DNA of 64,000 nt from an uncultured Flavobacteriaceae bacterium (GCA_913043275.1 CAJWLL010000006.1:1-64000); one strand, 5' to 3'. Numbered from the stretch's first letter, positions 41,314 to 51,909 are shown. Program-made: numbers and translations. The notes: generated by a model from the letters alone, not told the origin.

Positions 41314-42894
41314 ATGGCTGGAGCTAAAGAAACACCCAGGCAGAAACTCATTAGTTTGATGTATTTGGTATTCATCACCATGCTTGCTTTGAATGTAAGT
41401 AAGGAAGTTTTGGATGGATTTGGCCAGATGTATGAGAAAATTAGTGATGCTAATACTAGGGTGGATGAAAGTAATGACAACATCTTCGAAAACATTAAGG
41501 TCAATGCGGATGAAAAAGGAGGTAAATGGGTAGGTCATCTCAGGACTGCAAATGAAATTAAAAAAGAATCCGATGCATTCTATGATAGGATTTCTGACAT
41601 AATGAACCAGATAACAGAAAAACAAAGAGAAAAAGACCCTGATCTCAAAGAGTTTTCTCAAATGGATAAGGGGGAAGCTCTAGATGTTATCTTCTTTAAG
41701 GAAGGATCAGCTGGTTCAGCTGGAGAGTTTCTAGATATGATTGACAACTATAAAATGCACGTAATTCAAGTATTTGGAAGTCAATATCCAGAATATATTG
41801 AAATGGTTGAAGCTCGTTTTTTCACAGGAGACGAAAATAGAAATATCCAGAACAGAGATGGTATGGATCAGCCTTGGTTTAATTCAAATTTTCAAGGCTT
41901 TCCATTAGTATCTTCACTAGCAAAATTTGCAATGATGCAAAATGATATTCGTCAAACGGAACATGATGTTTTTGCAACCCTAATGGGTAAAGAGCTCAAG
42001 ATGTCCTCTAGTGTTAATGAATCCAATTATATTAGTTTATTGAAAACAGAGAAAGGGGCTTACTATCAAGGAGAAACTTTTGACGGGAGTGTTATATTGG
42101 GTAGAAAAGGTGGGGCACAAAATCCTAATAGTGTTGACTTAAAAATCGATGGGAGACCACTTCAGGAAAAAGACTATGATCTTATTGCTGGAGGAATCAA
42201 ACTCAATATTACTGCCGGAAACCCTGGTGATCATCAGATTTTAGGAGATTTGATTTTTCTTAACGAAGGTGTAGAATCAAAAATTCCAGTAAATCAATCA
42301 TTTGCGGTGATATCTAAACCCAACTCTGCAGTTATTTCTGCCGATAAGATGAATGTGGTTTACAGAGGTGTTGAAAATCCTATGACCATATCCATTCCTG
42401 GTATTCCAGACAATAAAGTATCTGCTTCTGCACCTGGGCTCAAAAAATCTAGGGGAAGTAAGTACAGTATGATACCAGGGAAAGGTAGAGAAATTAAAAT
42501 TTCTGCTAGTGGAACTTTACCAGATGGACAAAGGGTTACAACTACATCTGTATTTAGAATTAAAGATATTCCTGCTCCTCAAGGAACTGTGAGAAAGCAA
42601 ACAGGATCAGTTACTATTCCCAAGTCCAGTTTGGAGATTTCAAGTATTGGAGCAGTATTGGAGGATTTTGACTTTGACATTACCTTAAAAACGGTAAGTT
42701 TTAAATTCAAAGTTCCTGGACAACCAACCATAAGTATTAATGGAAGTAGACTTGATGGCAGAGCGAAAAGTGCTTTAAGAAGAGCCAAAGCCGGTCAGTC
42801 TGTTCAAATTTTTGATATCAAAGTGGTTAATCCCAAAAATCCATCTTATAAATTCAAGAAAATTTCACCTGTAATTTGTCAGTTGGTCAACTAA
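41314..42894 (+). CDS. gldM: T9SS motor protein GldM
   Basis: MAGAKETPRQKLISLMYLVFITMLALNVSKEVLDGF N-terminus; large periplasmic region; context. Confidence 0.95.
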   Translation: MAGAKETPRQKLISLMYLVFITMLALNVSKEVLDGFGQMYEKISDANTRVDESNDNIFENIKVNADEKGGKWVGHLRTANEIKKESDAFYDRISDIMNQITEKQREKDPDLKEFSQMDKGEALDVIFFKEGSAGSAGEFLDMIDNYKMHVIQVFGSQYPEYIEMVEARFFTGDENRNIQNRDGMDQPWFNSNFQGFPLVSSLAKFAMMQNDIRQTEHDVFATLMGKELKMSSSVNESNYISLLKTEKGAYYQGETFDGSVILGRKGGAQNPNSVDLKIDGRPLQEKDYDLIAGGIKLNITAGNPGDHQILGDLIFLNEGVESKIPVNQSFAVISKPNSAVISADKMNVVYRGVENPMTISIPGIPDNKVSASAPGLKKSRGSKYSMIPGKGREIKISASGTLPDGQRVTTTSVFRIKDIPAPQGTVRKQTGSVTIPKSSLEISSIGAVLEDFDFDITLKTVSFKFKVPGQPTISINGSRLDGRAKSALRRAKAGQSVQIFDIKVVNPKNPSYKFKKISPVICQLVN

Positions 42895-42905
42895 TTATTT
42901 AGGTC

Positions 42906-43808
42906 ATGAGTCGAGCTTTTAAACTGTTTTCATTAATCATCTTAATCCTTGGAGGAATAAATTCCGCTAGTGGACAAGCTAATCTATTGAACGCTAGAGT
43001 CCCACAAGATGTAGGAGACCTTAATGACCAACAGAAAGAAGCTAATGATGAAACACCCTTAGCTTATGGTTTTGTTGATGACCGTGATATTATGTGGTCT
43101 AAGACCGTTTGGGAAATTATTGATTTGGATGAAAGGATAAACTTTCCATACTACTATCCAACCGACACCCTCAATTTAGGTCCTGAAAGAAGATCTCTTT
43201 TTGATGTCCTTAAAAAGAATCTTAGCAACAGCAACATCAAAGAGGTTTATAAATCTGCTTATTTCCAGGAAAAACTAACCTATGAGGAAATCCAAGAAAG
43301 ATTGGTAGCAATAGATACAACCGATGCAGGTTATGAGCAATTTAATGCTGATGGTTTTGTAGACGCTCAGTTTATTGAGCGTAGACGAATTACTGCTGCC
43401 GAAATCAGACAATACAAGATTAAAGGTACATGGTACTTTGATAAACGACTTGGAGAACTCAAATATCGACTGTTAGCAGTTTGTCCTGTTGCCCCTGATG
43501 TCGCTGTAAAGACTTTAGCCGGTGAGGAAGAAGATTTGGTTGAACTCTTTTGGGTTTGGTTTCCTGATGCGAGGACATCGCTTAATCAAAATAAAGTTTT
43601 TAATAGTAGAAACTCATCTCAACCAATTACTTATGATCATATGCTGAATTCCAGAAGGTTTAATTCTAATATCTATAAGGAAGAAAATGTGTACGAAGAC
43701 AGAGAAGTTAAAGACTACATCTATGAGGATGCTTTGAGAATGCTACTGGAGTCTGAAAGGATCAAATCCGTCATTCGAGATTATGAACAAGATATGTGGA
43801 ACAATTAA
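42906..43808 (+). CDS. gldN: T9SS ring component GldN
   Basis: DDRDIMWSKTVWEIIDLDERINFPYYYPTD and synteny after gldM. Confidence 0.94.
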   Translation: MSRAFKLFSLIILILGGINSASGQANLLNARVPQDVGDLNDQQKEANDETPLAYGFVDDRDIMWSKTVWEIIDLDERINFPYYYPTDTLNLGPERRSLFDVLKKNLSNSNIKEVYKSAYFQEKLTYEEIQERLVAIDTTDAGYEQFNADGFVDAQFIERRRITAAEIRQYKIKGTWYFDKRLGELKYRLLAVCPVAPDVAVKTLAGEEEDLVELFWVWFPDARTSLNQNKVFNSRNSSQPITYDHMLNSRRFNSNIYKEENVYEDREVKDYIYEDALRMLLESERIKSVIRDYEQDMWNN

Positions 43809-43828
43809 TTTGAAAGTCCTCTAAATGC

Positions 43829-43857
43829 AAAGCGTTATCGTTCGATAACGCTTTTTT
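43829..43857 (+). terminator. Rho-independent terminator after gldN
   Basis: AAAGCGTTATCGTTCGATAACGCTTT symmetric hairpin continuing into a T-run. Confidence 0.85.
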
Positions 43858-43862
43858 TATTT

Positions 43863-44918
43863 ATGAAAGTAGACACATTAATTGTAGGTTTTGGAATAGC
43901 TGGACTTAATTATGCAGAACAGTTACGTAGTCATAATAAAAGCTTTGTAGTGCTAGCTCCAGATAAGGAAAGTGCTTCTCATCTTGCTGGAGGAATTGTG
44001 AACCCAGTAGTTTTAAAACGTTTCAATCCCGTTTGGAAAGCTGAGGAATTTTTAGATTATGCATTCCCTTTTTATTCCAATCTAGAAGAACAGGTTAAAA
44101 CTAGGGTCATTCATCCATTACCCATTTATAGAATTTTAAATGATATTCAAGAGCAAAATGATTGGAGTGTTGCTGCCTCAGGGACATCGCTCGAAAAGTA
44201 TTTAAACAAAGAATTTATTTCGGAGGATAAATTCACCGAGGTGAGGGCTCCTTTCTCTTTCGCTGAGGTCATCCAAAGTGCCAGAGTGGATGTCAAAATA
44301 CTTTTGACCCATTACATCAAGAAAGTTATTCCTCATCAATTCATTCCAGAAAAATTAGACCACGAGGCTTTAATCCAAGGTGAGTTTATAGAATACAAAG
44401 ACATTAAAGCTAATCAGATTGTATTTTGTGAGGGGTATCAGGGGTTTAAAAACCCCTACTTTAATTATTTACCATTGATCGGGTCTAAAGGTGAAATTCT
44501 AATCATAAAGTGTGATAAACTCACCCAGGATGTTATCTTTAAAGGACCAATTTTTCTCTCTCCTATGGGAGATAAGACATTTTGGGTGGGTGCAACTTTT
44601 AATCGAAAGGACAAGACCACTTGGGTTTCGGAAGAGGCAAAAGCGTGGTTAATTTCTAAATTAAAACAATTTTTAAATCTTCCTTTCGAAATTCTCGACC
44701 ACAAAGCGCAAATTAGAGCTACAGTAATAGACAGGAGACCCTTATTGGGCAGACACCCCAAACATCACAATTTATACCTATTGAATGGGTTGGGAACACG
44801 AGGGGTACTAATGTCTCCTCTATTATCCAAGTGGCTTTTCCAGTACATAGAAAATAACGAAAAAATCCCACGTCAAGCCGATATAAAACGTTTCGAAAAG
44901 CATTATTTTCGCAATTGA
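43863..44918 (+). CDS. FAD-dependent oxidoreductase (DAO-like)
   Basis: VDTLIVGFGIAGLNYAEQL dinucleotide-binding motif; C-terminal DRRPLLGRHPKHHNLYLLNGLGTRGVLMSPLLS. Confidence 0.82.
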   Translation: MKVDTLIVGFGIAGLNYAEQLRSHNKSFVVLAPDKESASHLAGGIVNPVVLKRFNPVWKAEEFLDYAFPFYSNLEEQVKTRVIHPLPIYRILNDIQEQNDWSVAASGTSLEKYLNKEFISEDKFTEVRAPFSFAEVIQSARVDVKILLTHYIKKVIPHQFIPEKLDHEALIQGEFIEYKDIKANQIVFCEGYQGFKNPYFNYLPLIGSKGEILIIKCDKLTQDVIFKGPIFLSPMGDKTFWVGATFNRKDKTTWVSEEAKAWLISKLKQFLNLPFEILDHKAQIRATVIDRRPLLGRHPKHHNLYLLNGLGTRGVLMSPLLSKWLFQYIENNEKIPRQADIKRFEKHYFRN

Positions 44919-44928
44919 TAAATTAATA

Positions 44929-46833
44929 ATGCTTGACGTTCAAAATTTGGGAGTTTCTTTTGGAGGAGAAGTGCTTTTTGAAAACCTTTCCTTTAGAATT
45001 GGTCGAGGTGATCGTATTGGGCTGATTGGAAAAAATGGTGCCGGAAAAAGTACGTTTCTCAAATTATTAGCTGGGGATAACAGTCCTTCGGAAGGGGAGA
45101 CGACTCTTGAAAAAAATGCTTCAATAGGTTATTTACCACAAGAGCTGGAAGTTGAAAATCATCGAACTGTGTTGGAGGAAACCTTTCAAGCTTTTCCCGA
45201 AATTTTAAAAAATCAATTACGACAGAAGGAAGTCAGCGAGTTGCTATATTCCCGAACCGATTATGAAAGTGATTACTATCAAGAACTCATTCAAGAATTG
45301 AGCGATCTGGTTAGTTCGTTTGAGGTTTTAGGAGGTTATCAGTATAAAGCACAATCTGAAAAAATATTGGAGGGACTAGGTTTTACGATAATAGATTTTG
45401 ACCAAATGACCGAAACCTTTTCCGGGGGGTGGCGAATGCGTATTGAATTAGCAAAAATACTCCTCAAATCTCACGACCTTCTTTTGCTTGATGAGCCAAC
45501 AAATCATTTGGATATTGACTCCATTGAATGGTTGGAAAAGTTTTTAATGATATACAAAGGTTCTGTGGTGTTAGTTTCTCATGACATCATGTTTTTGGAT
45601 CAGGTAACCAATCGGACCATTGAGATAGTCAATAAACGGCATTTTGATCTAAAAAAGCCCTATACCCTTTTTATGAGTTTAAGGGAGGAGATGAGAATAC
45701 AGCAGCAGGCGGCTCAAAAAAATCAAGAAAAGCAAATCCAACAAACCGAAAAACTCATAGATAGATTTAGGGCTAAAGCTTCTAAAGCCAGTATGGCACA
45801 ATCACTGATAAAAAAATTGGATAAAGTTGAACGAATCGAAATTGATGCAGAAGAGACAGAATTCATGAAACTGAAGTTTCCGGTTGCCCTTCAACCCGGA
45901 AAAATGATTTTTGAAACTAAAGGATTGGCCAAAAGTTATGGTGATAAAAGAGTATTAAATGACGTGGACCTCTTCATTGAGAGAGGAACTAAATTGGCTT
46001 TCGTAGGGCAAAACGGCCAAGGTAAATCGACTCTAGCTAAATTACTCGTCTCGGCCATAAAGGGGACGGGCAACCTTAGGTTGGGGCATAATGTTAAAAT
46101 AGGCTATTTTGCCCAAAACCAATCCGAAACTCTTAATGCCTCGAAAACAATTTTGGAAATTGTCCAGGATGCCGCCACGGCAGATAACAGAACTCGCGTC
46201 AGAGATATCCTAGGTGCATTTTTATTCAAAGGCGAAGCGGTAGAAAAAAAAGTGAGTGTCCTCTCGGGAGGGGAACGCAATCGATTAGCCCTCTGTAAAT
46301 TGCTATTACAACCATTCAACGTATTGGTTATGGACGAGCCTACAAATCACCTCGACATCCAATCTAAAAAAATATTGAAAGAAGGACTCATTCATTTTGA
46401 GGGAACTCTTTTGATTGTTTCCCACGACCGTGATTTTCTTTCCGGACTCTGCAATCAAGTACTGGAATTTAAGGAAGCTAAAACCAAACTGTATCTGGAT
46501 GATGTCAATACCTATTTGGAAAATAAAAAATTGGATTCACTAAAAGAACTGGAAAAGAAGGGAAGGAAAAGCAAACAGTCAAACCTTGGAGTTAATAATT
46601 ACAACCTTCAAAAGAAGGAAAAATCACTAAAAAATAAACTCAGTAAGTTGGAAGACCAAATTGCCACCCTGGAACTTGAAATCAAAGCGATTGATCTTGA
46701 ATTAGAAATAAATTATGACCAGACTATCAGTACTCCCAATTTTTTTGACCACTATCAGGAAAAGAAAAAACGATTGTCCCAGCATATGGAAAATTGGGAA
46801 GACCTCGTTGCAGCCATTGAATCCTTAGGATAA
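44929..46833 (+). CDS. ABC-F family ATP-binding protein
   Basis: Two nucleotide-binding domains (GLIGKNGAGKSTFLKLL; FVGQNGQGKSTLAKLL) with LLDEPTNHLD and VMDEPTNHLD; C-terminal coiled coil. Confidence 0.93.
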   Translation: MLDVQNLGVSFGGEVLFENLSFRIGRGDRIGLIGKNGAGKSTFLKLLAGDNSPSEGETTLEKNASIGYLPQELEVENHRTVLEETFQAFPEILKNQLRQKEVSELLYSRTDYESDYYQELIQELSDLVSSFEVLGGYQYKAQSEKILEGLGFTIIDFDQMTETFSGGWRMRIELAKILLKSHDLLLLDEPTNHLDIDSIEWLEKFLMIYKGSVVLVSHDIMFLDQVTNRTIEIVNKRHFDLKKPYTLFMSLREEMRIQQQAAQKNQEKQIQQTEKLIDRFRAKASKASMAQSLIKKLDKVERIEIDAEETEFMKLKFPVALQPGKMIFETKGLAKSYGDKRVLNDVDLFIERGTKLAFVGQNGQGKSTLAKLLVSAIKGTGNLRLGHNVKIGYFAQNQSETLNASKTILEIVQDAATADNRTRVRDILGAFLFKGEAVEKKVSVLSGGERNRLALCKLLLQPFNVLVMDEPTNHLDIQSKKILKEGLIHFEGTLLIVSHDRDFLSGLCNQVLEFKEAKTKLYLDDVNTYLENKKLDSLKELEKKGRKSKQSNLGVNNYNLQKKEKSLKNKLSKLEDQIATLELEIKAIDLELEINYDQTISTPNFFDHYQEKKKRLSQHMENWEDLVAAIESLG

Positions 46834-46838
46834 AGCTA

Positions 46839-47027
46839 ATGTTTGAACATTTCTTTCAATGCCCTTATTGTTGGGAAGATATTTCTATGTTGTTGGATCC
46901 CTCTTTGGATAGAACCGAGTATATCGAAGACTGTGAAATATGTTGCCACCCCATCAATGTGGTCTATGGTTTTGAAAACCAAAACTTGATCCATTTTGAA
47001 GCTCAAGATCCGGAGGAGGACTATTGA
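46839..47027 (+). CDS. CPXCG-motif cysteine-rich small protein
   Basis: 62 aa: FFQCPYCWEDISMLLD...EYIEDCEICCHPINVVYGF, two Cys pairs. Confidence 0.75.
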   Translation: MFEHFFQCPYCWEDISMLLDPSLDRTEYIEDCEICCHPINVVYGFENQNLIHFEAQDPEEDY

Positions 47028-47028
47028 T

Positions 47029-47961
47029 TTACAAAGTGTTTAGGTAACGTTCGGCATCGAGTGCAGCCATACAACCTGTTCCTGCGGCAGTAACTGCTTG
47101 TCGATATTCTTTGTCTTGAACATCTCCGGAGGCAAACACACCGGGTATATTGGTCTTTGTCGATTTACCCTTTGTGATCAAGTAACCATCATCATCCATT
47201 TCCAGTTGATCATTAAAAATTTCTGTATTGGGTTTATGACCAATGGCAATGAACAAACCGGTAATATTTATTTCTTCTTTATCACCCGTTTGATTATTGA
47301 ATATCCTCAGTCCCTCAACCACATGACTTCCCAATACTTCGTCGATTTCTTGGTTGTAGCGCAGGTCGATATTGGGCATGTTGGTTACACGGTGCTGCAT
47401 GGCTTTGGAAGCCCTCATTTTGTCTTTTCTCACCAGCATGGTCACTTTGGAACAAATATTGGCAAGGTAAGTAGCTTCCTCTGCTGCAGTGTCTCCACCC
47501 CCCACTATGGCTACTTCTTGTCCCTTGTAGAAAAAACCATCGCAAACCGCGCAGGCAGAAACTCCTCCACCTCGGAGTTTTTGTTCACTGGGTAAGCCCA
47601 AATATTTGGCTGTAGCTCCCGTGCTGATGATAATGCTTTGAGCATGAATCTCTGTTCCATCATCTACAAAAGCTTTATGGACTTCTCCAACTTCTTCAGA
47701 GAATTCCACCCTTTTGACATGGCCAATTCGTACCTCTGTACCAAAACGCTCGGCTTGTTTTTGCAATTCTACCATCATGGTAGGGCCATCTACTCCGTCA
47801 GGATAGCCGGGAAAATTATCTACTTCTGTTGTTGTAGTCAATTGTCCCCCAGGCTCCATTCCGGTATACAAAAGAGGTTTTAGGTCTGCACGAGCGGCAT
47901 AAATGGCAGCAGTATAACCTGCGGGGCCACTGCCTATAATTAATGTTTTTACTTTCTCCAT
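47029..47961 (-). CDS. trxB: Thioredoxin-disulfide reductase
   Basis: LIIGSGPAGYTAAIYAARADLKPLLYTG, CAVCDGFFYKGQEVAIVGGGDTAAEEA, VFASGDVQD. Confidence 0.95.
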   Translation of the reverse strand: MEKVKTLIIGSGPAGYTAAIYAARADLKPLLYTGMEPGGQLTTTTEVDNFPGYPDGVDGPTMMVELQKQAERFGTEVRIGHVKRVEFSEEVGEVHKAFVDDGTEIHAQSIIISTGATAKYLGLPSEQKLRGGGVSACAVCDGFFYKGQEVAIVGGGDTAAEEATYLANICSKVTMLVRKDKMRASKAMQHRVTNMPNIDLRYNQEIDEVLGSHVVEGLRIFNNQTGDKEEINITGLFIAIGHKPNTEIFNDQLEMDDDGYLITKGKSTKTNIPGVFASGDVQDKEYRQAVTAAGTGCMAALDAERYLNTL

Positions 47962-48091
47962 ATTTTACAAAAATAAATCCAAAATCGGGGAAATAAAATA
48001 TTAGTTAATATCTAATGATAAGTCAAAACTGTTTTTGTTGAGAATTTTTTTGTTCATTTGAAAAAAGTTAAAGTTATATACCCTCTTCATT

Positions 48092-49573
48092 TTGAAAAAA
48101 ACAGCTGCTATGTCTTCTAATAAAATTGGACTTTACTTGGGGCCGACTGTATTTTTTCTGACCCTTTTTATTTTTAATCCACCGGATTTAAATGCTGCTT
48201 CTAAAGCGGTTTTAGCCTCATCACTTTGGATTTCCATTTGGTGGATTTCTGAAGCCCTTCCAATTTCAGTGACGGCCCTGCTTCCTATTATTCTATTTCC
48301 TCTTACAGGCGGGATGGAATTGGCTGATACCACTGCATCCTACGGGCATAAGCTAGTTTTCCTTACCATGGGTGGATTCATGATTGCTATTGCCATCGAA
48401 AAATGGAATTTACACAAGCGTATTGCGCTCAATATCATTTATTTAATAGGAACGGATATCAAAAAAATTATTTTGGGCTTTATGCTCGCCACAGCCTTTC
48501 TTTCAATGTGGATTTCCAATACTGCCACGTCGGTTATGATGCTGCCCATTGGCATAGTGATCATTAAGCAATTAAAGGACAATTCAAAGGTTAATGTGGA
48601 TGAACGCAATACTTTTGCGAAGGCGTTAATGCTTTCGATTGCCTACAGTGCATCCATTGGAGGAATATCTACACTGATCGGTACTCCAACAAATATGGTT
48701 ATGGCTGGTGCCATTTCTCAAATCTATGGTTATGAGATATCATTTATTGATTGGTTTATTTTTGGCTTTCCACTTTCAATCATATTACTCTTCTTTTCAT
48801 GGTATTATTTGACCAGAATCGCTTTTTCTTTTAAAGAAATTGGTTTTCCAGGAGGTAGGGAAAAAATTTCAAAATTGAGGCAGAGGATGGGCAGTTTTAC
48901 TTATGAACAAAAAGTGGTAAGTTTTGTCTTTATAGCAGCAGCCATCTGTTGGATATCAAAGAATTTTTTACTGAAAAATATTTTCCCCAATATTGACGAT
49001 ACCATAATTGCTATGTTTTTTGCAACCCTTTTATTCATAATAAATTCAAAAGATAAGAAGGAAAAAATCCTGAAATGGAAGGATACAATTAATTTACCTT
49101 GGGGCATATTATTGTTGTTGGGTTCCGGTATGTCTTTTGCCAAAGCAGTGGACAGCAGCGGATTGTCTGTATGGGTTGGTAATCAAATTTCCGATTTTGG
49201 AACAATGAATCTCTTTCTTTTACTAATTCTATTGGTAACTCTGGTTAATTTTTTAACAGAGATTTCCTCAAATATGGCAACTATTGCCATGATGCTCCCC
49301 ATCTTGGCTCCCATTTGTCTTGAATTTGATTTGCATCCCTTTGTATTGATGGTTGCGGCCTCTGTATCTGCTTCATGTGCGTTTATGCTGCCGGTTGCTA
49401 CACCACCAAACGCTGTAGTTTTTGGTTCGGGCTATTTGAAAATTCCCGATATGGTCAAAAAAGGATTTTTATTGAACATTACATCAATCCTTATCATTAC
49501 CATAATGGTTTACTTTCTTTTGCCGATATTGTGGGATTTGGTACCAGACCAATTTCCCGAAGAATTAATTTAG
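48092..49573 (+). CDS. SLC13/DASS-family sodium:anion symporter
   Basis: Many TM helices; WISEALPISVTALLPIILFPL, FLSMWISNTATSVMMLPIG, IGGISTLIGTPTNMV, SASCAFMLPVATPPNAVVFGSGYLK. Confidence 0.88.
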   Translation: MKKTAAMSSNKIGLYLGPTVFFLTLFIFNPPDLNAASKAVLASSLWISIWWISEALPISVTALLPIILFPLTGGMELADTTASYGHKLVFLTMGGFMIAIAIEKWNLHKRIALNIIYLIGTDIKKIILGFMLATAFLSMWISNTATSVMMLPIGIVIIKQLKDNSKVNVDERNTFAKALMLSIAYSASIGGISTLIGTPTNMVMAGAISQIYGYEISFIDWFIFGFPLSIILLFFSWYYLTRIAFSFKEIGFPGGREKISKLRQRMGSFTYEQKVVSFVFIAAAICWISKNFLLKNIFPNIDDTIIAMFFATLLFIINSKDKKEKILKWKDTINLPWGILLLLGSGMSFAKAVDSSGLSVWVGNQISDFGTMNLFLLLILLVTLVNFLTEISSNMATIAMMLPILAPICLEFDLHPFVLMVAASVSASCAFMLPVATPPNAVVFGSGYLKIPDMVKKGFLLNITSILIITIMVYFLLPILWDLVPDQFPEELI

Positions 49574-49590
49574 AATTTAAATCACACTTT

Positions 49591-50715
49591 ATGGCGATTA
49601 AAATCACACAAGTCACCAGTGAGTCATTTGAATGGGAAAGACCGGGGATATGGAATGGTATGCATTTTTATGGTCCAGGCCGACTCCATAAAGTAACCGA
49701 ATATACCGATCAGGGAATTCATGGAATAGGATGGAATGGGGGAACAGCAGCCGTTCGACCTAATAATTTTTCAAAGCTTTTTGTGGACTATTACAAGTCT
49801 TTTTTGATTGGAGAAAACCCTCTAGAAACGGAAAAATTAACCGTCAAATTAGGGGAAAAGCAAAATAAAATTTTAGGTTCTGCAGGACTGCATACTCAGG
49901 TTTTGGCTGCAATAATTATTGCTTGCTGGGACATAAAAGGAAAAGTAGAAGGAAAATCAATTCACAGTCTTCTGGGAGGTTTTCAGAAAAGAGTAAGGGC
50001 CTATATTGCCGGCGGATACTATGCAAAAGATAAAGGACTGGAGGACTTACAGGAGGAACTACTTTACAATGTGAATAAACTAAATGCAACTGCCGTTAAA
50101 ATTAAGATTGGTGATCCCGCTATCGGAATCGCCATGGATATGAAGCGCGTCGAAGCAGCTAGAAATGCAATTGGACCAGAGATTGATTTACTCGTAGATG
50201 CCAATTGTGCATTTGATTTACCTTCTGCCCTAGAATATGCCAAAGAAATGGAAAACTATAATGTATATTGGTTTGAAGAACCTTTGGCTATACATGATTT
50301 TAAGGCTCACAAAACTCTAAACGCCTCAACCTCTTTGACCATTGCCACTGGAGAAAATTATTATACACTGGCCGATTTTGAAACTCTTATAGAAAATAAG
50401 GGTGCAAGCATGCTCAATGTGGATGCTACTATTTGTCCTGGTTATGATGTGGCTTTGGCGGTTGCAAAACTGGCTGAAGAAAAGGGTTTGAATATCGCAC
50501 CCCATGGATGTCAAGAGTTGCAATTAGCATTGGTAGCTGCTGTTTCGAACGGGGAATTACTCGAGTATTATCCACCTGAAGTTGACGAACTTCGAAAAGA
50601 GCTATTTTTTCCTAAATTAAAACTGGATAGCGATGGATATGTAACGGTTCCCGATACACCTGGGATTGGCTTTGATCTGAATATGGACTTATTAAATCGA
50701 TATAAGGTAGGGTAA
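49591..50715 (+). CDS. Enolase-superfamily (mandelate racemase/muconate lactonizing enzyme-like) enzyme, putative sugar-acid dehydratase
   Basis: VKIKIG (KxK), LLVDANCAFD, YWFEEPLA, ATGENYYT, IAPHGCQ catalytic and metal-ligand pattern. Start MAIKITQVTSESF at 49591, not 49375. Confidence 0.85.
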   Translation: MAIKITQVTSESFEWERPGIWNGMHFYGPGRLHKVTEYTDQGIHGIGWNGGTAAVRPNNFSKLFVDYYKSFLIGENPLETEKLTVKLGEKQNKILGSAGLHTQVLAAIIIACWDIKGKVEGKSIHSLLGGFQKRVRAYIAGGYYAKDKGLEDLQEELLYNVNKLNATAVKIKIGDPAIGIAMDMKRVEAARNAIGPEIDLLVDANCAFDLPSALEYAKEMENYNVYWFEEPLAIHDFKAHKTLNASTSLTIATGENYYTLADFETLIENKGASMLNVDATICPGYDVALAVAKLAEEKGLNIAPHGCQELQLALVAAVSNGELLEYYPPEVDELRKELFFPKLKLDSDGYVTVPDTPGIGFDLNMDLLNRYKVG

Positions 50716-50743
50716 CCAAAGCTATTCCTTTTGCTTTTTTTTA

Positions 50744-51898
50744 TTATCTAATCAGCCTCTTAGTAAGATCTTTAGTGTTTTCACAGCACATCTGTTCCAT
50801 CACTTGTTTCAACTGTGCCTTGAGAATGGAGATTGTATGATCTCCTCCCTTTTTTCCCAATGCCGATACGCCATACATAAAACTTCTTCCCAGGAAAGTA
50901 AAATCTGCTCCCGATGAAAGTGCTCTACCTATATCAGCGCCACCTCGAATACCACTGTCCATCATAATTTTGATTTGGTCTTTATACTTAGGGGCAATGG
51001 TTTGTAAGGAAGTAATAGTAGCCTGTCCCATATCTACCTGTCTCCCCCCATGATTTGAAATGATTATACCGTCCAAACCCAATCGAATGGCAGTTTCAAC
51101 ATCTGCCTCAGACTCTACACCTTTGATTACCAATTTACCCTTCCACAAATCACGTAACTTTTTTACTTTTTCCTCATTAAGACGGCCTTCAAAAGTGGTA
51201 TTCATGAATTTTCCCAGTTGACTCAAGTTGAGGTTTTTCGGCATATAAGGCTTTAGTACTTCAAAATTAGGTTGTCCGTTGATTAATGTTTTTAATGCCC
51301 ATTCAGGACGTTTAATTACGCGAATTATATTTTGGAGAGTCATTCTGGGCGGCATAGACAATCCGTTTCGGATGTCTCTGGGGCGATACCCAAAAGATGG
51401 AACATCAGAGAGAATTACCAAGACGGGACACTTTACTGCATCAATTCTTTTGACGAGGTCTTTAGTCACTTTCTCTTCAGCAGGATGATAGAGCTGGAAC
51501 CAAGCTTTACCTTCTGTAATTTCAGCTATAGTCTCTATGCTGGCTGTGGTAACAGTGCTGAGAACAAATGGAATATTGTGTTCAAAAGCTGCCTTGGCCA
51601 AAATCTCTGGGGATCTGGGCCACATCAATCCCTGTAAGCCTATTGGAGAAACTCCAAAAGGGGCATCGTACTCATGTCCAAACAAATCTGTTTTTAGAGT
51701 AGTTCCATTGAAGGGAACCAAATAGCGGGGCTTCATTTCTACTTTCCGAAGCTCGTGGGTGTTTTTGTGTAAATTGATATCTTCATTGCAACCCCCATCC
51801 AAATACTCAAAGGCGAATTTGGGAATTCTTTTTTTGGCTTTTGCTTTTAGGTCTTCAATCGAAGGGTAAAGGGGATTGTATTGAATTGGTTTTGACAA
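50744..51898 (-). CDS. FMN-dependent alpha-hydroxy-acid dehydrogenase (L-lactate dehydrogenase-like)
   Basis: FAFEYLDGGCNEDINLHKN, PFGVSPIGLQGLMWP, LVIKGVESEADVETAIRLGLDGIIISNHGGRQVD, IKIMMDSGIRGGADIGRALSSGADFTFLGRSFMYG. Confidence 0.92.
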   Translation of the reverse strand: MSKPIQYNPLYPSIEDLKAKAKKRIPKFAFEYLDGGCNEDINLHKNTHELRKVEMKPRYLVPFNGTTLKTDLFGHEYDAPFGVSPIGLQGLMWPRSPEILAKAAFEHNIPFVLSTVTTASIETIAEITEGKAWFQLYHPAEEKVTKDLVKRIDAVKCPVLVILSDVPSFGYRPRDIRNGLSMPPRMTLQNIIRVIKRPEWALKTLINGQPNFEVLKPYMPKNLNLSQLGKFMNTTFEGRLNEEKVKKLRDLWKGKLVIKGVESEADVETAIRLGLDGIIISNHGGRQVDMGQATITSLQTIAPKYKDQIKIMMDSGIRGGADIGRALSSGADFTFLGRSFMYGVSALGKKGGDHTISILKAQLKQVMEQMCCENTKDLTKRLIR

Positions 51899-51909
51899 AA
51901 GAGATTGAA

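Noticed and set aside
44440-44457. AGGGGTTTAAAAACCCCT palindrome in the FAD oxidoreductase gene
   Set aside because: Short stem, no following T-tract, coding context; probably chance.
47098-47883. ORFs antisense to trxB (165, 81 and 76 aa)
   Set aside because: No recognisable motifs; trxB on the minus strand is unambiguous.
49375-49590. Extended N-terminus of the enolase-superfamily ORF
   Set aside because: It overlaps the SLC13 transporter gene in another frame; family similarity starts at MAIKITQVTSESF (49591).
50719-50745. Possible terminator AAAGC...GCTTTTTTTT after the enolase-superfamily gene
   Set aside because: Only a 5-bp stem with a 10-nt loop; too weak to call.
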